NCBI GenBank assembly: GCA_021604725.1
Contig: BQJN01000012.1
Coordinates: 1 to 59,669 of the forward strand
DNA length: 59,669 nucleotides
From: Lysobacteraceae bacterium
GTDB lineage: Bacteria; Pseudomonadota; Gammaproteobacteria; Xanthomonadales; BQJN01
Direction: 5' to 3'
Shown: piece after piece, positions 51,086 to 59,669 of the stretch
Position numbering within the stretch: the first letter of the stretch is position 1
Layout: each line of letters begins with the position of its first letter
The notes under the pieces: model-generated
The model's database searches: none
What the model saw: only the letters and a program-made list of their open reading frames with translations
What the model was told of the DNA's origin: nothing
Program-made: the position numbers and the translations under genes

Positions 51086-52605
51086 GCCGGCGGTTAACGC
51101 TTTTTGCTGTCGCTGCCGTCTTGGCGTCGATTGGTATCGGGTTGTCTGTTTATCGGCATGTCGTTTTCGATGTGCCTTGGCTGCCGGGGCAGGACAAGTC
51201 CATCTGGTCGATCGAGGCTGCAATTGAGTTTCGCGCCAGTGGACAACCGATTACCGTCAACATGGTGCGTCCGGTCGATCAGGCCGCGTTTTCGGTGCTT
51301 GAAGAAAGTGGTGCTTCGCCCGGCTATGGGCTCAGCTTTGAAGAGCGCAACAACACACCAGTAGCGCAATGGACCATACGGCAAGCCGAGGGGCAGCAAC
51401 GTCTATTCTATCGCGTTGATGTTTTGCAGCGAGATGCTTCTCTCGAAGTTGCCAGCGTTCCACCTCCGCGAGTATTGCCGGTCACCTGGGAAGAGCCCTA
51501 CGCCACTGCGGTGGCCGAGGTGCTGGAGCAGGCACATGCGCTCAGTGCCGATGAATTGTCCTTGACCAAACAGTTGATTGCGCAGTTTTCATCGGCTGAG
51601 CGTACGCAGAATGTTCAGTTGCTGGTCGATCAATTCGGTCAGGACGACATCACCGGCTTGCTGGCCAGAATGCTACGCACCGCGAATATTCCGGCCGCCA
51701 CTATCCATGGCCTGGTATTGGAGGATGGTCGCCGACGCCAGACTTTGCGGCCTTTGTTACGGGTCTGGGTTGGCGAGGATAGTGAGATATTTCCGCTCGG
51801 CCTTGATGAGGAAGAACTGGAACGGCCATTGTTGATCTGGACGCGTCACGATGGCTACACACTTGATGTGATGGGCGGTACGCGTTCGCGTTTGTCGTTC
51901 TCGATGATTCGCTCAGAAATGAGTAGCTACGGCACCTTGGCAGAGTTGTTGGGCGATGACAGTGACTGGCTGGGCTTTTCCATTCATTCATTGCCGATCG
52001 AAGAGCAGGCCATGTTCCAGACCATCTTGCTGCTGCCGATGGGCGCTTTGGTGGTTTGCCTGTTGCGAATTCTGATTGGCATTCGTACCTCTGGCACCTT
52101 TATGCCGGTGTTGATCGCACTAGCCTTCATTCAGACCTCGCTTGTTACCGGCTTGATCGGTTTTCTGCTGGTGGTCGCGACCGGGTTGATGATCCGCAGC
52201 TATCTATCGCACCTCAACCTGTTGCTGGTGGCAAGGATCTCGGCGGTGATCATCACTGTGATCATGATCATCGGCTTGTTTAGCGTATTCAGTTACAAGG
52301 TCGGGCTCACCGAAGGGCTCAAGATCACCTTCTTCCCGATGATCATTCTGTCGTGGACTGTTGAGCGGATGTCGATCCTGTGGGAAGAGGAGGGCTGGCA
52401 TGAAGTCATGGTCCAGGCCGGCGGTAGTTTGCTTACCGCCGTGATGGTCTACCTGGTGATGATGAATCCGTGGGTGAGGCACTTGAGTTTCAATTTCATC
52501 GGCTTGCAGTTTGTCGTGCTGGCACTAATCGTCCTGATTGGAAACTACAGTGGCTACCGACTGCTTGAGTTGCGCCGTTTTCGAGTGATGGCCAAATACC
52601 TCTGA
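51082..52605 (+). CDS. Inactive transglutaminase fused to seven membrane helices
   Basis: A 507-residue protein. An N-terminal membrane anchor (LTLFAVAAVLASIGIGLSVY) precedes a periplasmic region holding an inactive transglutaminase domain (LVDQFGQDDITGLLARMLRTANIPAATIHGLVLEDGRR, about residues 185-225). From about residue 310 seven helices follow (TILLLPMGALVVCLLRILIG, TSGTFMPVLIALAFIQTS, LLLVARISAVIITVIMII and others). This fused family always occurs with the retropepsin-like protease and the ATP-grasp ligase. Its stop overlaps the ligase start (TGATG). Role unknown; probably senses or handles a peptide in the periplasm. Confidence 0.9.
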   Translation: MSRRLTLFAVAAVLASIGIGLSVYRHVVFDVPWLPGQDKSIWSIEAAIEFRASGQPITVNMVRPVDQAAFSVLEESGASPGYGLSFEERNNTPVAQWTIRQAEGQQRLFYRVDVLQRDASLEVASVPPPRVLPVTWEEPYATAVAEVLEQAHALSADELSLTKQLIAQFSSAERTQNVQLLVDQFGQDDITGLLARMLRTANIPAATIHGLVLEDGRRRQTLRPLLRVWVGEDSEIFPLGLDEEELERPLLIWTRHDGYTLDVMGGTRSRLSFSMIRSEMSSYGTLAELLGDDSDWLGFSIHSLPIEEQAMFQTILLLPMGALVVCLLRILIGIRTSGTFMPVLIALAFIQTSLVTGLIGFLLVVATGLMIRSYLSHLNLLLVARISAVIITVIMIIGLFSVFSYKVGLTEGLKITFFPMIILSWTVERMSILWEEEGWHEVMVQAGGSLLTAVMVYLVMMNPWVRHLSFNFIGLQFVVLALIVLIGNYSGYRLLELRRFRVMAKYL

Positions 52606-53591
52606 TGTTGATTCGCCCGTCCAAACTGCGACGCCTTGGCATCATGGGCATGAACGACCGCAACATCAATTACATTGCGCGTTACAACCCGCGGCGCTTG
52701 TACCCGCTGGTCGACAACAAGCTCAAGACCAAACTGATTGCTGAAGAGGCGGGCATCACCGTGCCGCCGCTGATCGGCGCAATCAGAACACAGCATGATC
52801 TTGAAGACGTGGCCGACATGGTTGCGGGGCACGCTGGCTTTGCCATAAAACCGGCGAAGGGCAGCGGGGGCAAGGGCATTTTGGTGATCACCGGCCACAA
52901 AGATGGGCGCTTTATCAAATCGTCCGGCGTTCAAATCGGCATGAGCGCAATACGCCATCACATCACCAATGTACTGTCAGGACTTTACAGTCTCGGCGGC
53001 AGTCCAGATGTGGCCATTATCGAGTCGCTCATTCTGACCGATCCACGCTACGAACCATGGTCAATTGGTGGTGTGCCCGATATACGCGTCATTGTCTATC
53101 GCGGCTTTCCGGTGATGGCGATGATGCGTCTGGCCACACGTGCATCGGATGGCAAGGCCAATTTGCATATGGGGGCGGTTGGCGTCGGTCTGGATATCGT
53201 CAGTGGCCGGGCCGTCAACGCTGTTCAAAGCGGGGGCGCTGTCACCGAGCATCCCGACTCAGGCAATCAGCTGGGCGAACTGACAGTTGCGGATTGGGAT
53301 CAGTATCTGGAGCTTGGAGCACGCTGTGCTGACGTGACGGGCCTGGGCTACCTTGGTGCCGATATCGTCCCCGACCGCAACCATGGCGCAATGTTGATTG
53401 AACTCAACGCCCGCCCAGGTCTTGCCATTCAAGTGGCCAATCGACGCGGCTTGAAACATCGTGTCAGGGCGATCGACAAACTTCCGGCCGACGCTTTCAA
53501 GAAGCCGTCGGCCGATCGTTGTCGGATCGCATGTGAGGTGATTACCTCAGTGGAGGCGACGGTAGTGCCGGAACCAGAAAGCAGCCAGTAG
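52605..53591 (+). CDS. RimK-like ATP-grasp ligase (alpha-L-glutamate ligase-like)
   Basis: A 328-residue enzyme of the ATP-grasp superfamily. Motifs: NRNINYIARYNPRRLYPLVDNKLKTK at the N-terminus as RNINYIARYNPRRLYPLVDN, the ATP lid FAIKPAKGSGGKGILVI, and the Mg-binding end GADIVPDRNHGAMLIELNARPGL. These enzymes join an amino acid to a carboxylate. Its overlap with the 7TM gene and the pairing with a retropepsin suggest that one partner makes a peptide bond that the other removes. Its last 45 bp overlap, on the opposite strand, the end of the DNRLRE gene. Confidence 0.9.
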   Translation: MLIRPSKLRRLGIMGMNDRNINYIARYNPRRLYPLVDNKLKTKLIAEEAGITVPPLIGAIRTQHDLEDVADMVAGHAGFAIKPAKGSGGKGILVITGHKDGRFIKSSGVQIGMSAIRHHITNVLSGLYSLGGSPDVAIIESLILTDPRYEPWSIGGVPDIRVIVYRGFPVMAMMRLATRASDGKANLHMGAVGVGLDIVSGRAVNAVQSGGAVTEHPDSGNQLGELTVADWDQYLELGARCADVTGLGYLGADIVPDRNHGAMLIELNARPGLAIQVANRRGLKHRVRAIDKLPADAFKKPSADRCRIACEVITSVEATVVPEPESSQ

Positions 53592-54380
53592 CAGCAGGCC
53601 GATTGCCAGGGCAAGTTGCGCCGATGCCGATGTGGTGGGGATTGCTCGCGCTGGAGGTAAGCTCAGGGTTAGCACCAGGCGCGGTGCATTGGCCTGGTCT
53701 GTGATCTCCCTGGAGTCGAACCGCTTGGCGGTACCAAGGGTTGGACTTTCGCTGCTCACCAAAATCCAGCCATGATTGCTACTCGGCGTGCTACGCCAGC
53801 TATTGATGTCAGCGACCATGCCACTTCCTGACCATTGGTATTGGCCCAGGGTCATAAATACCGGTGAGGTGGCTGAGGCCTGGTCGACAAAATCGCCGCC
53901 CTCAGTCGACCACAACTCGGTTGGGAAATGCCTGTGCAGCCAGGTTGCATCACCGGTCTGGGCAGGAGCACCCCCGCCTTCCTGCCCCGGGGCGTCGGCC
54001 GTTCCTTCACCCCATGAGTTGAGCAAGCGGTGTGCGCCAATGTTTAACGTACCGGAAATGGTCCGGGACATGTTCAGCGTCAATTCGGCCGACTCGACCA
54101 CAGCATTGCCGGGTATTGTTGAGACGTCGAACTTGATAAGTGCTCGGCGCAGCGCACCTGATGCAATACGCCCAACGAATGTGTGCTCGCCACCGCCGTT
54201 GCTCAAGTCGCCCTCCTGAAACAGGCTGTTGTCGGCAATGGCTTCAAGCTCAATAGTGAACGTATCGTCACCGGCGCTGACGACAAAGGCGAAAAGTAGC
54301 CCACCTACCGCGCTGCACAAGCGCAGGGGTTTCAACGAAGCCATTTTCCCGACGAACGGTGGTAGAGGCATCGACCGCAT
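53547..54380 (-). CDS. Exported DNRLRE-domain protein with IPTL-like C-terminal anchor
   Basis: A 277-residue protein. The start at 54380 (MRSMPLPPFVGKMASLKPLRL) has a GGAG ribosome site; a signal segment follows (LCSAVGGLLFAFVVSAG). The body is a DNRLRE beta-sandwich: DNSLFQEGDLSNGGGEHTFVG, RALIKFDVSTIPGNAVVESAELTL, GAHRLLNSWGEG and VADINSWRSTPSSNHGW. The C-terminus AIPTTSASAQLALAIGLLLL plus FWFRHYRR is motif, helix, basic tail, close to IPTL-CTERM sorting signals. Probably displayed on the surface or released after processing. Its end overlaps the ATP-grasp gene by 45 bp. Confidence 0.8.
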   Translation of the reverse strand: MRSMPLPPFVGKMASLKPLRLCSAVGGLLFAFVVSAGDDTFTIELEAIADNSLFQEGDLSNGGGEHTFVGRIASGALRRALIKFDVSTIPGNAVVESAELTLNMSRTISGTLNIGAHRLLNSWGEGTADAPGQEGGGAPAQTGDATWLHRHFPTELWSTEGGDFVDQASATSPVFMTLGQYQWSGSGMVADINSWRSTPSSNHGWILVSSESPTLGTAKRFDSREITDQANAPRLVLTLSLPPARAIPTTSASAQLALAIGLLLLAAFWFRHYRRLH

Positions 54381-54481
54381 CACAAAATCTCCGTAGACTG
54401 CCAAATTAAACTAGGGCAGCAACATAGCACAGCCATTGTCTGAATTTTTGGGCAACGGCCACAGGAAAGGTGAGGAAAGGC

Positions 54482-56185
54482 ATGAATCGATCGAAAATTG
54501 GGTTGATGTTGGTGGCAGCCCTGGTGATCTCGTCCTTTGCATCGGCGCAGGATGGGGATTTGATTTCACGCTCCGGATTTGAGATTCGGACACCAGAGGG
54601 GCTTGGTGACGCAGGAAATTTCCTGCTGCGAACGACCTATGGTCCAACGCCGTCCGAGGTGGCAAACGTCCAAGCTGTCGGCTTTGAGGACTGGGTTGAC
54701 GCGCAACTGGCGCTCGCCCCGACTCTGCACCGCCCACAGCTGGAGGCCTACGGGATTGATATCGGCCATGGCGAGCGGCAGCGAGTTTGGTTCGACACCG
54801 CGCAAGATGCCCCAGATCAGCTGCGCCAAAGAGTCGCTTTCGCATTGTCGGAAATTTTAGTGGTGTCGGATGTCAACGGCACCCTGGAAGGCCAGCCGCT
54901 GGCCGTTGCTGAGTACTACGATATTCTGCTGAGAAATGCCTTTGGCAACTATCGTGATCTACTTGAAGAGGTCACATTAACGCCAACCATGGGCATCTAT
55001 CTGAGCATGTTCCGCAGCACGCGTGACCCCTTGCTCGGAATTGAGCCCGACGAAAACTATGCACGCGAGATCATGCAGTTGTTCTCAATTGGATTGCACC
55101 TTTTGAATAACGACGGCACACCGCAGCTCGACGGTATGGGCCAGAAAATTCCGACCTACCAACAACCACACATCGTGGCTTTGGCCGAGGCCTTTACCGG
55201 GTGGAATTTTGCCAATGCTGACAATGGGGATGGCGATTGTGAGCCTTGGGAGTGGCAGTGGCCAGAATGGAACTTCCTGGAGCCGATGGAGCCCTGTGTG
55301 GTCACCAACCCAAATCCCGGTCAACCCGACGATTACCATGTGACCACTGAGAAGACCATTGTTGGGGATGTCACTTTACCTGCCGGCCAAACGGCGGAAC
55401 AGGACATGGAGCAGGCGCTCGATACGCTGTTTGAGCACCAAAACGTAGGCCCGTTTATTGCCTATCGTTTGATTCAACGCCTTGTTACCAGCAACCCGAG
55501 TCCCGGCTACGTGGATCGGGTAGCCAGCGTGTTCAATGATAACGGGATTGGCATGCGCGGTGATCTTGGCGCAGTGGTTCGAGCTATTTTGCTGGACCCA
55601 GAAGCGTTGGACGGGCATTTGATGACATCGACCTTTGGCAAGTTGAAAGAGCCATTGTTGATGGTGACCCATCTGTGGCGTGTTTATGATGCCGAGATCA
55701 ACCCTGTGTTTGCCGCCGATCGGTCATGTTGCTGGCCGGGTGCCATCTACGTGCCGCAATGGTGGTTCTCCCAAGCCGCTTTGCGCTCGCCATCGGTATT
55801 CAACTTCTTCAAACCTGACTACTCGCCACCAGGTGCCATTTTGAACGCAGGACTGGTTGCGCCAGAGTTTCAAATCGCGACCGATACTCAAGTCATGGAT
55901 GTGGCCAACTTTTTCTTCGATACCCTGGTCAATCAGCCACCGCCAAACTTTCCCTGGCAGACTGAACACCAGATCGATATCGCTGCGTTGCAGTCCATCG
56001 CCAGCAACGCAACGTTGTTGGTGCAGACCATCAATGATGACTTGATGTTCGGCCAGCTTGACGCGGTTTCGGAACAGCTGATTATCGATCGCATCGAAGA
56101 CATTGATGTTAGTGAGACCACACAGCGGGTCACCGAAGCAATCTATTTTGTCTTTACTTCACCCGCTTCGTTGGTTCAACGGTAG
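54482..56185 (+). CDS. DUF1800 family exported protein
   Basis: A 567-residue protein with a signal peptide ([16 protein letters not shown]). Family blocks: [99 protein letters not shown] and [16 protein letters not shown]1800 genes are nearly always followed by a DUF1501 gene, as here. The ATG at 54482 has GAGGAAAGG as ribosome site. The function is not established; the pair is exported and probably works on the cell surface or in the periplasm. Confidence 0.92.
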   Translation: MNRSKIGLMLVAALVISSFASAQDGDLISRSGFEIRTPEGLGDAGNFLLRTTYGPTPSEVANVQAVGFEDWVDAQLALAPTLHRPQLEAYGIDIGHGERQRVWFDTAQDAPDQLRQRVAFALSEILVVSDVNGTLEGQPLAVAEYYDILLRNAFGNYRDLLEEVTLTPTMGIYLSMFRSTRDPLLGIEPDENYAREIMQLFSIGLHLLNNDGTPQLDGMGQKIPTYQQPHIVALAEAFTGWNFANADNGDGDCEPWEWQWPEWNFLEPMEPCVVTNPNPGQPDDYHVTTEKTIVGDVTLPAGQTAEQDMEQALDTLFEHQNVGPFIAYRLIQRLVTSNPSPGYVDRVASVFNDNGIGMRGDLGAVVRAILLDPEALDGHLMTSTFGKLKEPLLMVTHLWRVYDAEINPVFAADRSCCWPGAIYVPQWWFSQAALRSPSVFNFFKPDYSPPGAILNAGLVAPEFQIATDTQVMDVANFFFDTLVNQPPPNFPWQTEHQIDIAALQSIASNATLLVQTINDDLMFGQLDAVSEQLIIDRIEDIDVSETTQRVTEAIYFVFTSPASLVQR

Positions 56186-56195
56186 GAGCATAGCC

Positions 56196-57581
56196 ATGAA
56201 AGCAATCAATCGTAGACGTTTTCTTCAGGCCATGTGTTCTTCCGCAGTCGCTGGCGGCTGGATGGGAACCCTTGGCACCATGCAACGGGCGCATGCAGCC
56301 TCGTCGCTGGCTGCACGGGGAACCGATTACAAGGCTTTGGTGTGCATCTTCCTGGATGGCGGTGCCGACACCTACAATATTCTGTTGCCCCGGGTCGCTG
56401 GAACAGGGGATCCGTCCACGGACTACAATACCTACACGGCCTCCCGGACCAACATGGCCATTGGCTATGACGAGATGACCGGAACCTGGGATCCGTCCAG
56501 TATTCTGGCCTTGAACGGGACCAATATTGGTTTGAACCCGGCGCTGACAGGCTTGCAAAGCTTGTTCAATAGCGGCCAAACTGCCGCGGTTGCCAATATT
56601 GGCTCGTTGATCGAACCGGTAACCAAAGCGGAAATTCTGTCAGGCAGCGCCGTATTGCCGCCACAGCTGTTTTCACACTCCGACCAGTCGATTCAGTGGC
56701 AAACCGCCTATGGTGATGGCCCAGGCAACACGGGTTGGTTCGGCCGCGCTGCTGACTTGCTGCAATCAATGAATGGTAGCGGCTCGCCGTCGATGAATAT
56801 CAGTGTGGTGGGCAACAACCTTCTGCAGGTTGGGGACACTGTTTTTCCGTATTCGATCAGCACCGATGGGCCAATCGCGCTGAACGTGGGTTGGGATCCA
56901 AACGACTCGCGGCGCAACCTGGTCGAAGCGCTGATGGCGGCCGGGACTGGTATGTTCGAAACCGAACATTCAGCCATCAAGCAGCGGTCGCTGGACAATT
57001 TCGATCTAATCAACAGTGCACTGGATGCTCGCCCCCCGCTGACTACCGCATTCCCGGATACCTGGTTGGGTGACCAACTGCATATGGTGGCACGCATGAT
57101 CGACATTCGTAACGACCTTGGTGCAAGCCGGCAAACCTTCGTGGTCAATACCGGTGGTTGGGATACGCACGATGGTCAGCTGGCTGACCTTCCAGACCTG
57201 ATTGACAACATTGGTGCCTGCATAGCTGCGTTTTACGATGCAACTGTTGAGCTGGGCGTGCAAAACGACGTCACCAGTTTCACCCAGACCGAATTTAGTC
57301 GTACGCTCAACAGCAATGGCAATGGCACCGACCATGGTTGGGGTGGCCACCACTTCGTCACCGGTGGAGCAGTAAACGGCGGGCAAATTTACGGGACCAT
57401 GCCGGATTTGACCCTGGAAGGGCCGGACGATATCGACCGTGGTCGTATTATTCCTACCCAATCGGTAGACCAATATGCAGCAACGTTGGCCAGTTGGTTT
57501 GGCGTGCAGCCTGGCGATATGGATACGGTCTTTCCGAACCTTGGCAACTACGCCAGCAGTGATCTTGGCTTTATGATTTAA
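56196..57581 (+). CDS. DUF1501 family protein with Tat signal
   Basis: A 461-residue protein. The N-terminus [20 protein letters not shown] is a twin-arginine signal, so the protein is exported folded, perhaps with a metal. The body belongs to the alkaline-phosphatase/sulfatase-like DUF1501 family: [59 protein letters not shown] as [11 protein letters not shown] and [13 protein letters not shown]. The D, H and DHGWG residues resemble the metal site of that superfamily. It starts 10 bp after the DUF1800 stop with a TAGGAG ribosome site, and is followed by a terminator and a hairpin element. Confidence 0.92.
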   Translation: MKAINRRRFLQAMCSSAVAGGWMGTLGTMQRAHAASSLAARGTDYKALVCIFLDGGADTYNILLPRVAGTGDPSTDYNTYTASRTNMAIGYDEMTGTWDPSSILALNGTNIGLNPALTGLQSLFNSGQTAAVANIGSLIEPVTKAEILSGSAVLPPQLFSHSDQSIQWQTAYGDGPGNTGWFGRAADLLQSMNGSGSPSMNISVVGNNLLQVGDTVFPYSISTDGPIALNVGWDPNDSRRNLVEALMAAGTGMFETEHSAIKQRSLDNFDLINSALDARPPLTTAFPDTWLGDQLHMVARMIDIRNDLGASRQTFVVNTGGWDTHDGQLADLPDLIDNIGACIAAFYDATVELGVQNDVTSFTQTEFSRTLNSNGNGTDHGWGGHHFVTGGAVNGGQIYGTMPDLTLEGPDDIDRGRIIPTQSVDQYAATLASWFGVQPGDMDTVFPNLGNYASSDLGFMI

Positions 57582-57640
57582 GTCTTCCCCTTGTTCTGTT
57601 GAAGCGTCCCCATTTTCAGTGGCCTTTTTCAGGTCACTGA

Positions 57641-57678
57641 AGACCTGCACAAGGATGTGCGGGTCGGGGTCTTTTTTT
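57641..57678 (+). terminator. Terminator after the DUF1800-DUF1501 operon
   Basis: ACCTGCACA-AGGA-TGTGCGGGT followed within a few bases by seven T. The hairpin CTGCACA-NGGA-TGTGC and the following GG-x-CGGGGT resemble the conserved stem of the long repeats at 21053 and 22901, so terminator and repeat may share an origin. Confidence 0.75.
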
Positions 57679-57681
57679 GAC

Positions 57682-57837
57682 TAGATGTCGTCCACGATTA
57701 GCCATCCATGGCTAAGGCGGACACGAACTTTCAGAAGCGCGGTTATGAAAGTTCTTCATTTTCAATAATTTGAAAATGCCGGCCCATCCGTGGGCCGGTC
57801 GAGCTGGCCCAGAAACGTAAACCGTGGACGCGCTCTA
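57682..57837. repeat. 156-bp multi-hairpin element, copy 3
   Basis: Same length and hairpin order as copies 1 and 2 but more diverged. The triple segments are GGCCCA (57781-57786), TGGGCC (57791-57796) and GGCCCA (57806-57811): the T-to-C and A-to-G changes relative to the other copies keep all pairings. The loop of the third hairpin differs (AATAAT instead of AATGGC) while its arms are kept. Confidence 0.9.
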
Positions 57838-57930
57838 ACTGGCAATTCGCCATTCACATGTCCAGTTATGGCCAGTTCTGGTCTAAGTATGCGTCTAAAG
57901 TCGTATCTCACTCACTGCCAGGAGAACGAC

Positions 57931-58404
57931 ATGAGTTTCCAGATCAAGGCGCTTGAGCCGACACGACTTGCCTCATTCCTGTCAAAGTCAGCGACGCCAG
58001 GGGAACCGGCAACTGTGCGTTGCCTGGAAGCAAACACCAACCCAGGTTTTCCTTGTCGGGTTAGTCTGCGGGACGCGGAGCGAGGGGAAAGCGTTTTGGC
58101 CTTGCAGTATGTCCATCACGACGTGGATTCTCCGTACCGAGCGTCCGGGCCGATATTCGTGCGAGCGTCCGTAGTGCGTCAAGCAGGTCGAAAACTTGCT
58201 CGCAACGAGATTCCTGACTTTCTACGGCATCGCCAGCTGAGCTTGCGTGCCTATGACAACGGGGCAATGATGATTCATGCGCAAGTGGGCCCCGGCAACG
58301 ACCTGGAACAGCTGATTGCGACCGCCTTTGCCGATTCAGCAGTTGCGTATCTGCATATTCACAATGCTGCTCCCGGTTGCTTTATGTGTGAAGTCGCCCG
58401 CTAG
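57931..58404 (+). CDS. DUF1203 family protein
   Basis: A 157-residue soluble protein. Family blocks: CRVSLRDAERGESVLALQYVHHDVDSPYRASGPIFVR, with the conserved CR-x-SL...G-E..L..Y-x-H....PYR-x-SGPIFVR pattern, and the end AYLHIHNAAPGCFMCEVAR. The start at 57931 (MSFQIKALEP) has an AGGAGAA ribosome site. Function unknown. It follows hairpin element copy 3 and ends before a bidirectional terminator. Confidence 0.9.
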   Translation: MSFQIKALEPTRLASFLSKSATPGEPATVRCLEANTNPGFPCRVSLRDAERGESVLALQYVHHDVDSPYRASGPIFVRASVVRQAGRKLARNEIPDFLRHRQLSLRAYDNGAMMIHAQVGPGNDLEQLIATAFADSAVAYLHIHNAAPGCFMCEVAR

Positions 58405-58449
58405 CGGGGCTCGATCCATAGGCAGGGCTGAGCCGCCGAAAGGTCAGCC

Positions 58450-58481
58450 AAAAAAAAAACGGGCCAAAAGGCCCGTTTTCT
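58450..58481. terminator. Bidirectional terminator between DUF1203 and rpsI
   Basis: AAAACGGGCC-AAAA-GGCCCGTTTT: a ten-pair stem with A on one side and T on the other, serving both converging transcription units. Confidence 0.92.
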
Positions 58482-58517
58482 TGTAATCCGGCTTGCACCG
58501 GAAAACTGTATCTCGAC

Positions 58518-58910
58518 TTAACGCTTCGAGTACTGAGTCGCCTTGCGCGCTTTGTGCAGGCCGACCTTTTTACGTTCAACTTCACGAGCGTCACGCGTTA
58601 CAAAGCCAGCTTTGCGCAGTTCAGGGCGCAGGTTCTCGTCGTATTCCATCAAGGCACGAGTCAGTCCGAGGCGAATTGCGCCAGCTTGACCGCTGATGCC
58701 GCCGCCAGCGACTGATGCATTGATGTCGAATTTCTCAACATGACCAGTCAGCTCTAGCGGCTGTCGAACGATCATACGAGCGGTTTCGCGCCCGAAGAAT
58801 ACGTCCAGTGGCTTGTTGTTAATGGTGATCTCACCCTTGCCCGGGCGTACGTAGACGCGAGCGGTGGATGACTTGCGACGGCCAGTGCCGTAAAACTGTT
58901 CGGTAGCCAT
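58518..58910 (-). CDS. rpsI: 30S ribosomal protein S9
   Basis: 130 residues, the standard length. [19 protein letters not shown] opens the protein, [19 protein letters not shown] lies in the middle, and the C-terminal [17 protein letters not shown] ends in the invariant SKR that reaches the decoding site. It follows rplM after 3 bp in the usual rplM-rpsI operon. RNA binding at the 30S head. Confidence 0.98.
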   Translation of the reverse strand: MATEQFYGTGRRKSSTARVYVRPGKGEITINNKPLDVFFGRETARMIVRQPLELTGHVEKFDINASVAGGGISGQAGAIRLGLTRALMEYDENLRPELRKAGFVTRDAREVERKKVGLHKARKATQYSKR

Positions 58911-58913
58911 GGG

Positions 58914-59342
58914 TTATACCTCCAGAGCCAACGGCTGCTGAGCCGCGTGCGGGTGTTCCGGTCCAGCATAGACCTTGAGTTTGCGATACATGTCACGGCC
59001 CAGAGAGTTCTTGGGCAGCATGCCTTTGACCGCAGTCTCAATAACGCGCTCAGGATGCGTAGCCAACACGTCTTTGAGCGGCGTAGATTTCAAGTTGCCG
59101 ATATAGCCAGTGTGGCGATGATAGATTTTGTCATCCAGCTTTTTGCCGGTGACTGCAACCTTCTCGGCGTTCACTACTACGATGTAGTCGCCAGTATCGA
59201 CATGCGGGGTGTATTCAGGCTTGTGCTTGCCACGCAGGCGGCGCGCGATCTCGGTTGCCATGCGGCCCAAGGTCTTGCCCTCGGCGTCAACTACAAACCA
59301 GTCACGCTGCACTTCTGCAGGTTTTGCGCTAAACGTTTTCAT
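58914..59342 (-). CDS. rplM: 50S ribosomal protein L13
   Basis: 142 residues, the standard length. [27 protein letters not shown] opens the conserved core as [13 protein letters not shown], followed by [31 protein letters not shown] and a C-terminal [20 protein letters not shown]. First gene of the rplM-rpsI operon; its promoter should lie in 59343-59460. Confidence 0.98.
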   Translation of the reverse strand: MKTFSAKPAEVQRDWFVVDAEGKTLGRMATEIARRLRGKHKPEYTPHVDTGDYIVVVNAEKVAVTGKKLDDKIYHRHTGYIGNLKSTPLKDVLATHPERVIETAVKGMLPKNSLGRDMYRKLKVYAGPEHPHAAQQPLALEV

Positions 59343-59509
59343 CGAAGAATCGTCCCAGACGGATTTCGTGCACGAAAAGAGCGGGAATTCTACAGGAGTG
59401 TTTTGTCCAGGACAACCACCAAATCGACTGTTTTTTGCAACAGCGGATTTTTTTCGCCCAAGTCACATGCAGAGACCGGGTGGGTGCGATACAATCAAAG
59501 CCCGTCGGC

Positions 59510-59669
59510 ATGGCGGGTGAGTCAAACGTTCGCTTCGACTTGCCCACACCTGAACAACAACTCAGTCTGCATGGTGAATTATTCATCGGCGGGCGTCACT
59601 ATATTTTTCTCGGATCGACCGGAACAAGGCACGGGCAGAACATGGCAGCATTGATATTTGTAACAGGCG
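59510..59669 (+). CDS. Start of a hypothetical gene running off the window
   Basis: The ATG at 59510 opens 53 codons reading MAGESNVRFDLPTPEQQLSLHGELF, then IGGRHYIFLGSTGTRHGQNMAALIF, to the edge. The amino-acid mix looks protein-like, and the frame is divergent from rplM. A TACAAT box at 59490-59495 could be its -10 element, or the ATG could belong to a longer frame starting at GTG 59480. No ribosome site and no family were recognised. Confidence 0.4.
   Translation, partial: MAGESNVRFDLPTPEQQLSLHGELFIGGRHYIFLGSTGTRHGQNMAALIFVTG

Noticed and set aside
58947-59654. 235-codon plus-strand frame over rplM and its upstream region
   Set aside because: It is antisense to a ribosomal protein gene and shows no family features; only the short downstream frame from 59510 in a different phase looks protein-like.
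1-59669. CRISPR arrays, tRNA, rRNA, prophage or full insertion sequences
   Set aside because: No regularly spaced direct repeats, no cloverleaf-like or rRNA segments, and no transposase or phage structural genes were found by reading; the only mobile element is the MITE.

Overview
The window reads as a chromosomal segment of a gammaproteobacterium close to Xanthomonadales/Lysobacterales. The clearest marker is a fused aspartate kinase/diaminopimelate decarboxylase (lysAC). Homodimeric aceE-aceF, coq7, a maeB with a phosphotransacetylase domain and a DUF1800-DUF1501 pair fit the same assignment. Both strands are densely coded, and no tRNA, rRNA or CRISPR array was seen. The assignment rests on gene content, not on a phylogeny.

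Layout. 1-10 kb (mostly minus): a partial secreted zinc metallopeptidase, a YcaQ-like DNA glycosylase with a DUF3024 gene, a dioxygenase-like protein with a di-haem oxidoreductase, an MddA-like methyltransferase, and an arsenic operon arsR-arsI-arsC-acr3 with a recognisable promoter/operator. 10-20 kb (accessory): a membrane-protein gene split by a 285-bp MITE, an Endo-H-like GH18 enzyme, a HEAT-repeat protein, a Cys-rich secreted protein, a DUF222/HNH nuclease, and two same-strand genes with nucleoside-deoxyribosyltransferase-like (NDT-like) domains whose boundaries look like integron attC cores. 20-24 kb: apt, then long repeat-filled spacers around a haem-binding lipoprotein gene.

23.5-32.7 kb: a second 2-oxoacid dehydrogenase operon whose E1-alpha gene carries an in-frame amber codon inside the thiamine diphosphate motif, a SLC13/DASS transporter, an ECF sigma/DGPF operon, and small redox and membrane genes. 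32.9-46 kb: a two-component system overlapping lysAC, coq7, a GT-C-like membrane protein, an OmpA-like lipoprotein, maeB and a periplasmic binding protein. 46-54 kb: aceE-aceF followed by a retropepsin-like protease, a 7TM inactive transglutaminase and an ATP-grasp ligase. 54-59.7 kb: a DNRLRE surface protein, the DUF1800-DUF1501 pair, DUF1203, rpsI-rplM and a gene start running off the end.

The most unusual content is non-coding. Three copies of a 156-bp element with stacked hairpins show three-way compensatory changes consistent with mutually exclusive pairings, and their ends tend to lie on stop codons. A second hairpin family with compensatory changes forms an inverted pair around the haem lipoprotein gene. 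The MITE insertion can be reversed on paper to give an intact 266-residue reading frame.
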